DNA of 64,000 nucleotides from Brevibacillus brevis (GCF_900637055.1 NZ_LR134338.1:289501-353500); one strand, 5' to 3'. Counted from the first letter of the stretch, positions 1-8,322 are shown. The notes: generated from the letters alone by a model not told the origin. Made by a program: numbers and translations.

Positions 1-1
1 A

Positions 2-268
2 GAGGCAGCTACGACGATCCTTGAATTGTCAAAAGGGGTTGGAGTGGATGTTACAGCGTTTATTGTTCCAGACAAAGGCTTTTCAATCATAGAGTGGTGG
101 GAAGAAGTTGTGTCGTGCATGACGCTGTCTGAATTAGAGGAATACATTGTTTCTGCTCCTCAAGGGTCAAGCAATAGTGACCTAGTGACTAATCTCAAAA
201 ATATAGTAATCAAACAGCGTGATCTTCTTCGCCAAGAACAAGGAAAAGGAGTGGAGCTTTATGCATAA
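2..268 (+). CDS. Hypothetical phage early protein, 5' partial
   Basis: The reading frame is open to the left edge of the window, so the start is missing; a TTG at 26 is only the first start-like codon inside. At least 88 residues are visible, mildly acidic, with a C-terminal stretch predicted helical. I do not recognise a domain. It overlaps the next gene by 8 bases, which indicates a translationally coupled early operon that continues into the replication genes. Confidence 0.55.
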   Translation, partial: EAATTILELSKGVGVDVTAFIVPDKGFSIIEWWEEVVSCMTLSELEEYIVSAPQGSSNSDLVTNLKNIVIKQRDLLRQEQGKGVELYA

Positions 269-542
269 TCCGGGCAATGTGTCGGTTGACGCCATTATGC
301 TACTTGGCTTGATGGATGAAGTATGCGAAAAGCTGGGCTTGAGGTTGCGGGACTACGCCACTCCAGAAGATTTATTCGAAGCAGTATTTAGTAGGACATC
401 CATTAACATTCTCACAAAGCTTGATGAGAAGATGGGTGACGAATTCTTGCAGGACGATTTGCTTGGTATCATGCATCGAGCAGTACGCGCACGTATCAGG
501 AAAGTATCTCCTGAGTCTGTAGAAAGCGGGCGATCTGCATGA
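261..542 (+). CDS. Hypothetical phage early protein
   Basis: This encodes 93 residues from an ATG at 261, chosen because an AAAGGAG ribosome site sits about 10 bases upstream; a GTG at 219 lacks one. The protein is largely helical and has no motif I recognise. Its stop overlaps the next start (ATGA at 539-542), so it belongs to the same coupled operon as the replication genes downstream. Confidence 0.65.
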   Translation: MHNPGNVSVDAIMLLGLMDEVCEKLGLRLRDYATPEDLFEAVFSRTSINILTKLDEKMGDEFLQDDLLGIMHRAVRARIRKVSPESVESGRSA

Positions 543-784
543 GTATAGAATCGGATCGTAACATCGTCGAACAATACAATGCCATGTGCCGTAGAGCTGA
601 GGAAGGCGATCCATCAGCTCGGGCAGTTAAATTTATCATCGATGCTGTGCTTGAAGACAAACTCGCCATCGATCAGTTACGTATGATCAGCAACGCAAAC
701 AAGAAAGACGGTCCTATGGCAGTACATGAACTGTTCGTAACGTTTTATAAACAACCGCAACAAGAGGGGGCCGCCGCGATTTGA
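539..784 (+). CDS. Hypothetical phage early protein
   Basis: This encodes 81 residues, charged and probably helical, starting in an ATGA overlap with the previous gene and ending in a TTGA overlap with the next. No family is recognised. Its position directly before the replication initiator suggests an accessory role in early replication or its regulation; this is inferred from location only. Confidence 0.62.
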   Translation: MSIESDRNIVEQYNAMCRRAEEGDPSARAVKFIIDAVLEDKLAIDQLRMISNANKKDGPMAVHELFVTFYKQPQQEGAAAI

Positions 785-1578
785 GCATTTTCAGGGTAAG
801 GAAGAACGACAATTTCGTTGTGATGGACAAAACAGCCTTGCATGATGATCGTTTGAGCTGGAAGGCAAAAGGCATTATCGCCTATATGTTGTCGCTGCCC
901 GATGACTGGACATTCTTCGTAGAGGAGTTGGCTACTCACGCATCTGATGGTGAGGACAGTCTAAGAACGGGGCTAAAGGAATTAAAGCGGTTGGGTTATC
1001 TGCACCGCTTCCCTGTAAAAGAAAACGGCAAGATCGTCAAATGGGAGACACATGTTTTTGAAACACCACAAGAGGAGTTGCCAGAAGAGATAAAACCACA
1101 ACAGGAAAAACCAGATGTGGAAAAACCAGATGTGGAAAAACCAGATGTGGAAAAACCAGATGTGGAGTTTCCAGATGTGGAAAATCCGACACTACTAAGT
1201 ATTAATAATACTAAGTATTTATCTTTACTAAGTAATAAAGATAATGTCCCTTTTGCTGAAATCATTGAATACCTAAACCAAAAAGCAGGGACAAGCTATC
1301 GAGCGACCAGTAAAAAAACAAAGCAGCTTATTACTGCTCGATGGAACGAAGGATTCCGACTAGATGACTTTATGCGAGTTATTGATAACAAGACGACTGA
1401 ATGGCTGAACAATCCTGAATGGTCTAAATACCTCAGACCTGAGACATTGTTTTCGCCAAAGTTTGAAGGATATCTGAATCAAAAGGCTTTTGGCAAAGGA
1501 GGCGGAGCAAGTGGAACCAATTCGGCAGCCCTTACACCAAGTCGTGAAGAATTGTATCGAAAAGCAGGGATCAAGTGA
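781..1578 (+). CDS. Phage replication protein with Phg_2220_C (conserved phage C-terminal) domain
   Basis: This is a 265-residue protein read from a TTG that overlaps the previous stop; a GAGGGGG ribosome site precedes it. The N-terminal ~100 residues form a winged-helix domain of the kind found in DnaD-like and phage replisome-organiser proteins (ending near GYLHRFPV). The C-terminal ~80 residues match the Phg_2220_C family (AGTSYRATSKKTKQLI, then a conserved WLNN...YLRPETLF stretch). Between them lies a pentapeptide repeat (PDVEK) followed by a low-complexity Asn/Ser linker. With the helicase loader and DnaB genes next to it, it probably recognises the phage origin and recruits the helicase. 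Confidence 0.85.
   Translation: MSIFRVRKNDNFVVMDKTALHDDRLSWKAKGIIAYMLSLPDDWTFFVEELATHASDGEDSLRTGLKELKRLGYLHRFPVKENGKIVKWETHVFETPQEELPEEIKPQQEKPDVEKPDVEKPDVEKPDVEFPDVENPTLLSINNTKYLSLLSNKDNVPFAEIIEYLNQKAGTSYRATSKKTKQLITARWNEGFRLDDFMRVIDNKTTEWLNNPEWSKYLRPETLFSPKFEGYLNQKAFGKGGGASGTNSAALTPSREELYRKAGIK
1111..1185 (+). repeat. In-frame 15-bp tandem repeat (PDVEK) in replication protein linker
   Basis: Five consecutive copies of a 15-bp unit (ccagatgtggaaaaa and close variants) start at 1111, 1126, 1141, 1156 and 1171. They encode PDVEK, PDVEK, PDVEK, PDVEF, PDVEN. The repeats sit between the winged-helix and C-terminal domains and act as a flexible acidic linker. The unit count keeps the frame, so length variation by slippage would be tolerated. 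Confidence 0.9.
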
Positions 1579-2338
1579 GCGGAACTGCCCCCATTGCGGA
1601 AAGGTTTTAAAACCAATAGAGCTATTTTCCGAGGTAATCGGAAAGTTTCAGGTAACCCCAGTATGCAAGTGTGAAGCGGAGCGGGAAATGGCCGACATCA
1701 AACGTTTTGAGAGAGCCAAGCGCAACGGTGAAATACACGAATATAGCGATGATGACCAAATGGTTCTAATGGCTACTTTAGCGGAGTATGAGACGGCACC
1801 CGGAACAATCCGTGGCTTTCAAGTGATCCAGGACTTTACTCGCGGCATCGAGGAGTGGGGAGCCAAGGGAATCTACCTATTTGGAGAAAACGGACTCGGA
1901 AAGAGCCATCTGCTGTCGGCGGCGACGAAAGAATTGCGAGATCATGGTATCAGTGTCGTGTATACGACAGCCAAACTCTTGATTGCTCATACCCGCAAAC
2001 CGATCGGCAAATGGGATTACCTAAACGCCTACAGAGCCGCAGATGTTTTGATCATCGACGAGCTGGGCGCAGAGATTCCGGCGGATTGGGAAATGGGGGA
2101 ATTGTTCACAGTGTTAAACGGTAGACAGAACAGAAGCCCCATATTGTACGGTTCAAACTTTACGGTCAAGGAGCTGGAGGCAAGGTTTAACGAACGACAA
2201 AAAGGATGGGGTACCCGCTTGATGGAGCGCATTATTGAGTCCAGCGTTTTGGAAGAGTTGACCGGAGACAGTCGCCGCTTTGACTTGCACATTGAAAACA
2301 CGGAGCAACTAAACAGGAGATTGATGAAGCATGATTGA
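1511..2338 (+). CDS. DnaC-like helicase loader ATPase
   Basis: This is a 275-residue AAA+ protein of the DnaC/IstB type. A short N-terminal segment has a CPHC...CKC cluster (about residues 26-54) that may bind zinc. Walker A GENGLGKSH lies near residue 125 and Walker B VLIIDELGAE near 179, followed by the sensor region GTRLMERI typical of DnaC. I chose GTG 1511 because AAAGGAGG lies 7 bases upstream; a TTG at 1490 has no such site. It overlaps the previous gene by 68 bases and DnaB by 8. It should load the phage DnaB helicase on single-stranded DNA. Confidence 0.88.
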   Translation: MEPIRQPLHQVVKNCIEKQGSSERNCPHCGKVLKPIELFSEVIGKFQVTPVCKCEAEREMADIKRFERAKRNGEIHEYSDDDQMVLMATLAEYETAPGTIRGFQVIQDFTRGIEEWGAKGIYLFGENGLGKSHLLSAATKELRDHGISVVYTTAKLLIAHTRKPIGKWDYLNAYRAADVLIIDELGAEIPADWEMGELFTVLNGRQNRSPILYGSNFTVKELEARFNERQKGWGTRLMERIIESSVLEELTGDSRRFDLHIENTEQLNRRLMKHD

Positions 2339-3710
2339 TATTCAGGAGATGCCCCACAGCGAAGAAGCGGAGAAAGCGGTACTCGGGGCGATCTTCTGTA
2401 AGCCCCCTGCTATTGCAAAAGTCATCGATGAGCTAACGGCTATGGATTTCTACCGGACACGACATCAAATCCTCTACCAAGGCATGGCTGACTTGTACGA
2501 GAAAGGCGATCCGATTGACCTGGTAACGATAACAAGTCATTTACAAGAAAAGAAGGCGCTGGATAATGCGGGGGGAGTCCCGTACATTACGGAATTGGTC
2601 AGCTATACACCGACAGCAGAGAACATCGACTACTATGCAGGGATCGTTTTACACAAGGCTCGGCGCAGAAAGCTTATTGAAATCAACTACCAAGCGTACA
2701 AGGACAGCCTCAACAATGAAAATGTCGATGAAGTGCTTGCTCAGTCTGAAAAACTGGCAGCCGAGATTCGGGAACGTGGTAAAAAGCGGTCTGTACGACC
2801 GATCAGGGAAGTTGCGTTGGAAGCATACGAGGAGATTGACAGAACGTTTCAGCAGCGCGGAAGGACGGTTGGGGTTCCGTCCGGATATCCTGATTTGGAC
2901 AAAATGACGAGCGGATTTCATAAGCAAGATTTGATTATTCTGGCGGCTCGGCCTTCAATCGGAAAGACGGCACTGGCGCTAAATATCGCTCAAAACGCTT
3001 CAAAGAGTATAGGCGAACCAATCATGATCTTTTCATTGGAAATGAGTGCCGGGAAACTGGTTACGAGAATGGTGTGTGCGGAGGGCAATATTGACGCATC
3101 AAAGCTACGAAGCGGTTGGCTGGAAGGGGATGACTGGATTCGTTTGACGCACGCCTTGGGCATCGTCTCCAAGACGAACATCTATATAGACGATACACCT
3201 GAGATTGCTCTTGGAGAGCTTCGCTCAAAATGCCGGAAAATGAAGCAGCAGGAAGGGCTTGGCTTGGTCATCATTGACTACTTAACGAAAATAAGAATGG
3301 ACAAGCCAGGGCGAAGCAGGGAGCAGGAAGTATCTGAGATAGCACGGACGCTCAAAAGCATGGCTCGTGAGTTGGAAGTACCTGTGATCGCGCTCTCTCA
3401 GCTCAGTCGCGGCGTAGAACAGCGGCAGGATAAGCGGCCGATGATGAGTGACTTACGTGAGTCAGGTCAAATTGAGCAAGAAGCAGATTTGGTCGCTTTT
3501 CTTTATCGTGATGATTACTACGATAAGGTAACGGAAAACAAGAACATCTTGGAGGTCATCATTGCGAAACAACGGAACGGACCAATTGGAACGGTGGAGC
3601 TGGCCTTTCTCAAGGAGTTCAATAAGTTCGTGAGTCTCGATCATCGTTTTGGTAAGCAACAAACAATTGACGATGAACCAGAGGAGCGGGACACGCAGTG
3701 GCGGCAATGA
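2331..3710 (+). CDS. dnaB: Replicative DNA helicase (DnaB-like)
   Basis: This 459-residue protein has the full DnaB layout. The N-terminal helical domain (residues ~1-110, beginning MPHSEEAEKAVLGAI) is followed by a linker and a RecA-like ATPase domain with Walker A ARPSIGKTALA near 205 and Walker B LVIIDYL near 312. The conserved SQLSRGVEQRQDKRPMMSDL and an RDDYYD region complete the core. Length agrees with bacterial DnaB (about 450). It starts in an 8-base overlap with the DnaC-like loader, forming a loader-helicase pair. Gene symbol is by family; it is the phage-encoded copy, not the host helicase. Confidence 0.94.
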   Translation: MIDIQEMPHSEEAEKAVLGAIFCKPPAIAKVIDELTAMDFYRTRHQILYQGMADLYEKGDPIDLVTITSHLQEKKALDNAGGVPYITELVSYTPTAENIDYYAGIVLHKARRRKLIEINYQAYKDSLNNENVDEVLAQSEKLAAEIRERGKKRSVRPIREVALEAYEEIDRTFQQRGRTVGVPSGYPDLDKMTSGFHKQDLIILAARPSIGKTALALNIAQNASKSIGEPIMIFSLEMSAGKLVTRMVCAEGNIDASKLRSGWLEGDDWIRLTHALGIVSKTNIYIDDTPEIALGELRSKCRKMKQQEGLGLVIIDYLTKIRMDKPGRSREQEVSEIARTLKSMARELEVPVIALSQLSRGVEQRQDKRPMMSDLRESGQIEQEADLVAFLYRDDYYDKVTENKNILEVIIAKQRNGPIGTVELAFLKEFNKFVSLDHRFGKQQTIDDEPEERDTQWRQ

Positions 3711-3849
3711 GAAAGATGTTTTGAAATGAGTTACCTATTTCATTGAATGCTTGGTTGTAAAATTCTCTTCTTTTAGGCGAATTGGTTGTAATGACTTTTG
3801 TCAATATCGACTCAAATTATTCCAAGAATTATTCCTGGGAGGGACCTTG

Positions 3850-4491
3850 ATGCAAGTAGGGCATAGGCCAGATAAGAAAAACACGAAAAAACTCGATCTT
3901 TATCTCAATGCACTGATCGCCGCTCTGCCAGATGCAATGGATAATGATAAAGCCTTGGAGCGTACCATCTTTTATGGCGTAAAGTACTTTGGACGGGCAG
4001 GAGAACATACAACGCTCGAAGATATGGAACGGCGCTTCCACATTACAGAGGCGATCATGGCATATATCTCCTTGGTCACTCCAAGAAGGTTTACGAGCAT
4101 CTTTCCGATCACAAAGGAATATGACGGCAACCGTCGAGGAACCAAAGATTATTTTTACACCGTGGATAAAATCGCAGAGCTTGGATGGGACAAGCCGATT
4201 GGTGAGACATCTGAAACTGTATTTGATTTTCTGTGGGACTACAATAACTGGGATATAACTTTTTTTCTTGTCGAATTCATGAGCCTAATGAGCGATATGA
4301 GACGAGCGAAAGGACAGCCGGGGATCATGGAGCAATGGGCTGCCGAAAACGGAATCCAAACATATACGCTCCATACCACACCCGATGGCGACCAATTCGT
4401 TATGGATAGCAAAGGAAGAACAAAACCAGTTCGAGAAAAACGGCCGAAACATTTGAAACTGGTGGTTCCGAAAAGGGGGAAGGGGAAGTGA
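3850..4491 (+). CDS. Hypothetical phage protein
   Basis: This encodes 213 residues from ATG 3850, supported by GGGAGG seven bases upstream; the frame is open further back to 3751 but without a ribosome site. The N-terminal half is predicted helical (a region around residues 30-100 resembles a packed helical domain) and the C-terminus is strongly basic (RPKHLKLVVPKRGKGK), suggesting nucleic-acid contact. I recognise no family. The GTG of the ORF6N gene overlaps its stop, so the two are coupled. Confidence 0.68.
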   Translation: MQVGHRPDKKNTKKLDLYLNALIAALPDAMDNDKALERTIFYGVKYFGRAGEHTTLEDMERRFHITEAIMAYISLVTPRRFTSIFPITKEYDGNRRGTKDYFYTVDKIAELGWDKPIGETSETVFDFLWDYNNWDITFFLVEFMSLMSDMRRAKGQPGIMEQWAAENGIQTYTLHTTPDGDQFVMDSKGRTKPVREKRPKHLKLVVPKRGKGK

Positions 4492-5213
4492 GTAACTTAC
4501 AGGTGTTTGACTACGAGGGCCAAAGGGTATTGACCACAGCTCAGTTGGCTGAGTCATACGGAACAGATAACGACAACATCAACGACAACTTCCAAAATAA
4601 CGTTACACGGTACAAAGAAGGCAAACACTTTTTCGCTCTTAAAGGTGACGAGTTAAAGCAGTTCAAAGCTTCCCAGAAAGTTTCGGGGAACCTCAAGTAT
4701 GCTCCTGTAATTTATCTCTGGACTGAAAAAGGTGCATGGCTGCACGCGAAGTCTCTGAACACAGATGAAGCATGGGAAGCCTACGAAATGCTCGTGGACG
4801 ACTACTATCGCGTTATCGAGAATCCTAGCGCATATGCTAGCTTGAGTCCCGAAGTAAAAGCGATCTTCTTCCTGGATCAGAAGCAACAAGAAATCGAGAG
4901 TCGTGTCGAGAGGCTAGAGGAAAGCAAGACAATCGACTACGGTCAGCAGCTCTTGCTTCAAAATGCAGCCAGACAGCAAGCAGTACAGGTCCTTGGCGGA
5001 AAAGATGGACAAGCTTACCAAGACAGCAGCTTGCGCGGAAAAGTGTTCTCGTCAATTTGGCGGGATTTCAAGGGATACTTCAACGTTGACTCATACCGAA
5101 ATACTCGGGTCCTTGATCTGGAAAAGGCGAAGGAATACATCAACGATTGGCGTCCACAGGGAAAACTCCTTCGAGAAATTGAAGATGCCAATAGTCAGTT
5201 GGCGTTTTCGTAG
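4488..5213 (+). CDS. Phage antirepressor with ORF6N and ORF6C domains
   Basis: The 241-residue protein begins with an ORF6N domain (about residues 1-95; VFDYEGQRVLTTAQLAESYG, then NFQNNVTRYKEGKHFF and YLWTEKGAWLHAKSLNT), a DNA-binding module common in Firmicutes phage antirepressors. A coiled-coil linker follows (QQEIESRVERLEES). The C-terminal ~100 residues resemble ORF6C (SSIWRDFKGYFNVDSYRNT). Such proteins usually relieve lytic genes from the phage repressor. The start GTG overlaps the preceding stop. Confidence 0.85.
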   Translation: MSNLQVFDYEGQRVLTTAQLAESYGTDNDNINDNFQNNVTRYKEGKHFFALKGDELKQFKASQKVSGNLKYAPVIYLWTEKGAWLHAKSLNTDEAWEAYEMLVDDYYRVIENPSAYASLSPEVKAIFFLDQKQQEIESRVERLEESKTIDYGQQLLLQNAARQQAVQVLGGKDGQAYQDSSLRGKVFSSIWRDFKGYFNVDSYRNTRVLDLEKAKEYINDWRPQGKLLREIEDANSQLAFS

Positions 5214-5228
5214 GGGGAGGAAGATACC

Positions 5229-5393
5229 ATGAAATGTGCATTTTGCGATGAAGAGATCGTGGGGGACAAGCCTGAGTGGATATTGGTAAGCAAGAAACCT
5301 TCTGTCGATCATTTTTGTACCTTGGGATGCTTGTCAGGCCATGTAGACGAACTAGCAATTGAATCGGAAGAGAAAAACGGATTAATTAACTAA
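5229..5393 (+). CDS. Small zinc-ribbon-like protein
   Basis: This encodes 54 residues, from ATG 5229 with a strong GGGGAGG ribosome site 8-10 bases upstream. Two cysteine pairs (CAFC at residues 3-6 and CTLGC near residue 35) are arranged like a treble-clef or MYM-type zinc ribbon. It ends just before a hairpin terminator and is probably the last gene of the early operon. Function is unknown; small zinc ribbons of phages often bind host proteins or nucleic acid. Confidence 0.7.
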   Translation: MKCAFCDEEIVGDKPEWILVSKKPSVDHFCTLGCLSGHVDELAIESEEKNGLIN

Positions 5394-5402
5394 TATGCCA
5401 AA

Positions 5403-5423
5403 GGCTCCCCTTCTTGGGGAGCC
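5403..5423. terminator. Hairpin between convergent genes
   Basis: A perfect 8-bp stem GGCTCCCC / GGGGAGCC with a TTCTT loop lies between the end of the early operon and the converging minus-strand membrane-protein gene. The T-run is short on both sides, so termination efficiency is uncertain, but the position suits a bidirectional terminator. Confidence 0.75.
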
Positions 5424-5468
5424 AATCCAACTATTATCACACGGTTTTTCTAGCTCATTATATAAAAC

Positions 5469-5924
5469 TCACTCCTGGTAAAAACCTTTTTTATTCAGAA
5501 AAATGTAGTACAAATACGTCAAAGAAAATGGAATCAGGTACGAAACGAAGGTCCAACCGAAATTCCATCCATTAGCATAAAGTACTCTCCCAAAGTAATA
5601 TCCAATTGATTCAAGGAAAGTCGTTCCAGAAGTAATTAAGACAATCAAGATAAAAGGGTTTAGCCTTCTCCTGTGAATTAGATAAACAAGCAGGGTTGCC
5701 AGTACGGGATAAATTCCAGTGTCGTAAAACAGGCCTGAGAACGATTTGTTCTCAAGAACAGGAACTATCTCCCAATAACCAGCTTGGACACCCAAATGAT
5801 TTACTACGAAGGATAAGACAGAGAATGTTGGAGCAATGGTCAATACAATCTTATCGTTTTTTGTGTAAAGCCAAGCTCCAAGAATCCATGGAATTAGAAA
5901 CACGGCAATGAAATTAACTAGCAT
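5469..5924 (-). CDS. Multi-pass membrane protein, CBO0543-like
   Basis: This encodes 151 residues with about five hydrophobic segments (e.g. FIAVFLIPWILGAWLY at the N-terminus, FILIVLITSGTTF, FVSYLIPFSLTYLYYIF). The pattern, with the FYDTGIYPVLATL segment in the middle, resembles the CBO0543 family of small Firmicutes membrane proteins of unknown role, here from memory only. It runs against the phage operons, as typical morons do, and may alter the lysogen's envelope. Confidence 0.65.
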   Translation of the reverse strand: MLVNFIAVFLIPWILGAWLYTKNDKIVLTIAPTFSVLSFVVNHLGVQAGYWEIVPVLENKSFSGLFYDTGIYPVLATLLVYLIHRRRLNPFILIVLITSGTTFLESIGYYFGRVLYANGWNFGWTFVSYLIPFSLTYLYYIFLNKKGFYQE

Positions 5925-5986
5925 TTTCTACCTCTATGTGTTTTGTTACCAGTATTGCCAGTATCAGTAGTGATTTATTACATTAG

Positions 5987-6262
5987 TTACTTTGTTAGAA
6001 ATTTCTTCTTATAAAAGACATAGGCAGCCATTAAAAGAGGGAATGTTACGCATCCGTACCAGAACAAGGTTTCATACGAGTTTGTAGACTCATAGGCTAT
6101 TGAAAACCCTGAACCTGAATTCTCAGTTAATTCCTTTTGCATAATTTGAAAAATTTCTTGGTACATTTGATTCTGTTCATACAAGTCCCATGTAAAGTAG
6201 GCCCAAAAGAAAAGAAAGTGTATGACAAATGAAAACCTAAAGGCTTTGAGTAAAGTAATCAA
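5987..6262 (-). CDS. Small two-helix membrane protein
   Basis: This encodes 91 residues from a TTG preceded by GGGTGAT five bases upstream. Two hydrophobic segments (about residues 8-25 and 66-84) flank a 35-residue polar loop, suggesting a hairpin in the membrane with the loop outside or inside. No family is recognised. It lies head-to-tail with the CBO0543-like gene on the minus strand; the two probably form one small membrane-protein moron unit. Confidence 0.5.
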   Translation of the reverse strand: MITLLKAFRFSFVIHFLFFWAYFTWDLYEQNQMYQEIFQIMQKELTENSGSGFSIAYESTNSYETLFWYGCVTFPLLMAAYVFYKKKFLTK

Positions 6263-6376
6263 AAAATCACCCGCGATTTCAGTTTTTTAAAATTGTATCA
6301 CTAAAGCAAAAAAATGGAAGTGTTTAACAAAACGGTAATCGTGATAATAGAATACCCCTGCAGCTGTATGCAAGGG

Positions 6377-6559
6377 TTAGTGTAATTGTAATTCTAATTG
6401 CATAATTCGTAAGATAATCGCTTGTACTTGTTCGTAAATTAGATTTCGATCATGCCAAGTCAAATCAGCTGAGGGGGTTCTCGAAACCAATCCTTCTCTT
6501 AGCATTTCCAATTCGTTGATATCAACAATTGAATTTAAATGTTGGAGAAACTCAGTCAT
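6377..6559 (-). CDS. Hypothetical small helical protein
   Basis: This encodes 60 residues from the ATG at 6559, which has AAGGGG eight bases upstream; a GTG six bases further out is possible. The protein is acidic and helical (IVDINELEMLREGL, then NLIYEQVQAIILRIMQLELQ). It resembles small Firmicutes helical-hairpin proteins but I cannot assign a family. It is the most upstream gene of the minus-strand moron cluster. Confidence 0.5.
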   Translation of the reverse strand: MTEFLQHLNSIVDINELEMLREGLVSRTPSADLTWHDRNLIYEQVQAIILRIMQLELQLH

Positions 6560-6700
6560 TATCACAACCCCTTAATCACCTGTTATGAGTCAATATATGG
6601 GGTTATCAGCAATTGTGTATGGGCGTTTGAGCAAATGGGCATGTGAGGATGTCGAAAGAGGTTAACACAATACTTAACAAGAAAAGGGTAGGCGGTGTAG

Positions 6701-7345
6701 GTGAACGATAAACTGATCGAACATGTTTGCGAAAAATGCCCCGCTACTCAATGGGGCAAGAAATCGATCTGTAGTGTCCACAACCTCCACGTTGGTAAGA
6801 TCGAAACCTGCCCGGAGTGGGACAATTACATCATAGAGAATCAAGGGTTGCTTGATCGGAGCGGGCAGCTTGCCTATATCAATCTTGAGCCAGCTCTTGA
6901 AGTCGTGCAAAAGGTAGAGGAAGAAATCAAGGATTACCATTGGATGGTGAAAGAGGTTGAGCGTCTGAGGAAGGAAATAGACAAGGCGATTTCTTCGAAT
7001 CCGTTGATACAGGAAAAATTGGTCGCTACCTATGGCGATGCTGCAGGTATGCCGAGCGGAAAAGGATTACGCCTCTCCACCTTAACCATTCCGGAAGAGC
7101 GGTACGAAAAACGGATTGAGAGAATGAAAAGCCTTGAAGACAAGGTGAGGCAAATCAATGATTTCGCTATCGGTCTAAGTGATAGCAAGTACCGAACAGT
7201 CATGGAATGCATGATGGACGGGATGCGTATGAATAGCATTGCCAGACACGTAGGAGTTTCACGACAACGATTAAACGAGATCAAGCGGGATATCGTGAAC
7301 CGATTAGCGAGGGAGCTGTACAGCGAGGAATTGTTAGGCTCCTGA
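6701..7345 (+). CDS. Late transcription regulator, sigma/ArpU-like helix-turn-helix protein
   Basis: This 214-residue protein starts at GTG 6701. The N-terminus has a Cys cluster (CEKCP, then C at ~25 and ETCPEW near 36) that may bind metal. The middle is coiled coil (EEEIKDYHWMVKEVERLRKEID). The C-terminal ~70 residues are like sigma region 4/ArpU: LSDSKYRTVMECMMDGMRM followed by SIARHVGVSRQRLNEIKR, a clear HTH. Such proteins activate late genes in Gram-positive phages. Directly behind the gene lie TGAC iterons and a promoter, its plausible target. Confidence 0.78.
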   Translation: MNDKLIEHVCEKCPATQWGKKSICSVHNLHVGKIETCPEWDNYIIENQGLLDRSGQLAYINLEPALEVVQKVEEEIKDYHWMVKEVERLRKEIDKAISSNPLIQEKLVATYGDAAGMPSGKGLRLSTLTIPEERYEKRIERMKSLEDKVRQINDFAIGLSDSKYRTVMECMMDGMRMNSIARHVGVSRQRLNEIKRDIVNRLARELYSEELLGS

Positions 7346-7381
7346 CAGGTTGACATATCTGACACATCTGACGCTTTTGAC
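7343..7381 (+). promoter_or_regulatory. Five TGAC iterons upstream of promoter
   Basis: TGAC occurs at 7343, 7351, 7360, 7369 and 7378, that is at 8-9 bp spacing, with a partly conserved remainder (TGACATATC, TGACACATC). The array starts in the stop codon of the late-regulator gene and ends six bases before a -35 element. Direct repeats at nearly one helical turn next to a promoter are what an activator binding cooperatively would use. Confidence 0.6.
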
Positions 7382-7386
7382 GGTTT

Positions 7387-7416
7387 TTGCAAACAAATCG
7401 AAAATCACTCTATACT
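7387..7416 (+). promoter_or_regulatory. Sigma-A type promoter behind the iterons
   Basis: TTGCAA (7387-7392), an 18-bp spacer and TATACT (7411-7416). Transcription would start near 7423 and meet a terminator hairpin within about 40 bases. Either a very short RNA is made or read-through/antitermination is needed to reach the late genes. Confidence 0.6.
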
Positions 7417-7436
7417 AAGTGTACGCACGATGAATA

Positions 7437-7464
7437 AGCCGCTCGGGTAAATAACCGGGCGGCT
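7437..7464. terminator. Terminator hairpin, probably bidirectional
   Basis: AGCCGCTCGGG and CCGGGCGGCT form a 10-11 bp stem around a TAAATA loop, followed by CTTATATATTT on the plus side. It lies between the iteron promoter and the converging minus-strand gene. Confidence 0.7.
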
Positions 7465-7526
7465 CTTATATATTTCGGGAGTTAAATCTGCCCACGAATA
7501 TTTCAGTGGGGAGATATTCCTAACGA

Positions 7527-8246
7527 TCATAATTCCAAGGAATTGATTAAGTCTTTCATTTTTTTAAGCTCAGATACAACTCTTTCATACTTTTCTTGTA
7601 GCATATCATTTTGATTTCTTAGATTCTCATTCTCTTCCTGTAGGGTTTTGAAGGAAGTGATAAAGCTATTGATGGAATCTAGGAAACCAGCTTCGTTAGT
7701 ATGTAAAGGTCTTTCACCGTCTTCACTTTGCTTTTCGTGAGATGCATTTTGGAAAGTCTCAGGGGTTTCTGGGGTAGCTGCTTGGAACTCGGATTGATTC
7801 TTTAGAGCTTCGTCGTATTGCGCCTTATATTCTTCGATTCTCATGAGTGCATACCACTTCGTTTTAATGGTACTCTCCTTAAGGTTTACAATTTTTGAAA
7901 CGGATCGCAAGGCTTCTCCAATTGCCTGACCTTTTAAAATTTCTGTGCAAACTAATGAAACGAGATAACGATTTTCCTCACTTACTTTTCTCATAGATCT
8001 GTTTTTACTTCCTTTCTGTAAAGCTTTTTCATAGAGTGCTCGATAGTAATTTCTCAAGTGTTCTTGCCAAACGTATTGACACATTTGAGCAGTTGGTTTT
8101 TTTAGCACTACTTTAGCAATTTCAAATGCTTTTTTTAATGCATCAAGTTCTGTCTCACCTTCACCTTTACTGACACAATTCAGGACAATTTTGGATAATT
8201 TAAGTTTTTCTTGTGGAGTGAATTCACTGATGATAACTCGACCCAT
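7527..8246 (-). CDS. Myb/RsfA-like putative DNA-binding protein with coiled-coil tail
   Basis: This 239-residue protein (ATG at 8246, GAAGGAA upstream) seems to hold two similar helical modules. One covers residues ~8-75 (FTPQEKLKLSKIVLNCV ... MCQYVWQEHLRNYYRALYEKA) and one ~92-145 (NRYLVSLVCTEILKG ... STIKTKWYALMRIEEY), followed by a polar linker and a long coiled coil (LQEENENLRNQNDMLQEKYE). The layout recalls the RsfA family of Bacillus regulators, which join a Myb-like domain to a coiled coil, but the match is from pattern alone. It points against the phage operons, so it is probably a moron or regulator expressed in the lysogen. Confidence 0.55.
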   Translation of the reverse strand: MGRVIISEFTPQEKLKLSKIVLNCVSKGEGETELDALKKAFEIAKVVLKKPTAQMCQYVWQEHLRNYYRALYEKALQKGSKNRSMRKVSEENRYLVSLVCTEILKGQAIGEALRSVSKIVNLKESTIKTKWYALMRIEEYKAQYDEALKNQSEFQAATPETPETFQNASHEKQSEDGERPLHTNEAGFLDSINSFITSFKTLQEENENLRNQNDMLQEKYERVVSELKKMKDLINSLEL

Positions 8247-8322
8247 AAAAATTCCTTCCTAGCATTATCTATACATTAATTAATTTCATTCAGTGCATAA
8301 GGAAAATCAACTTGTAAATTAT

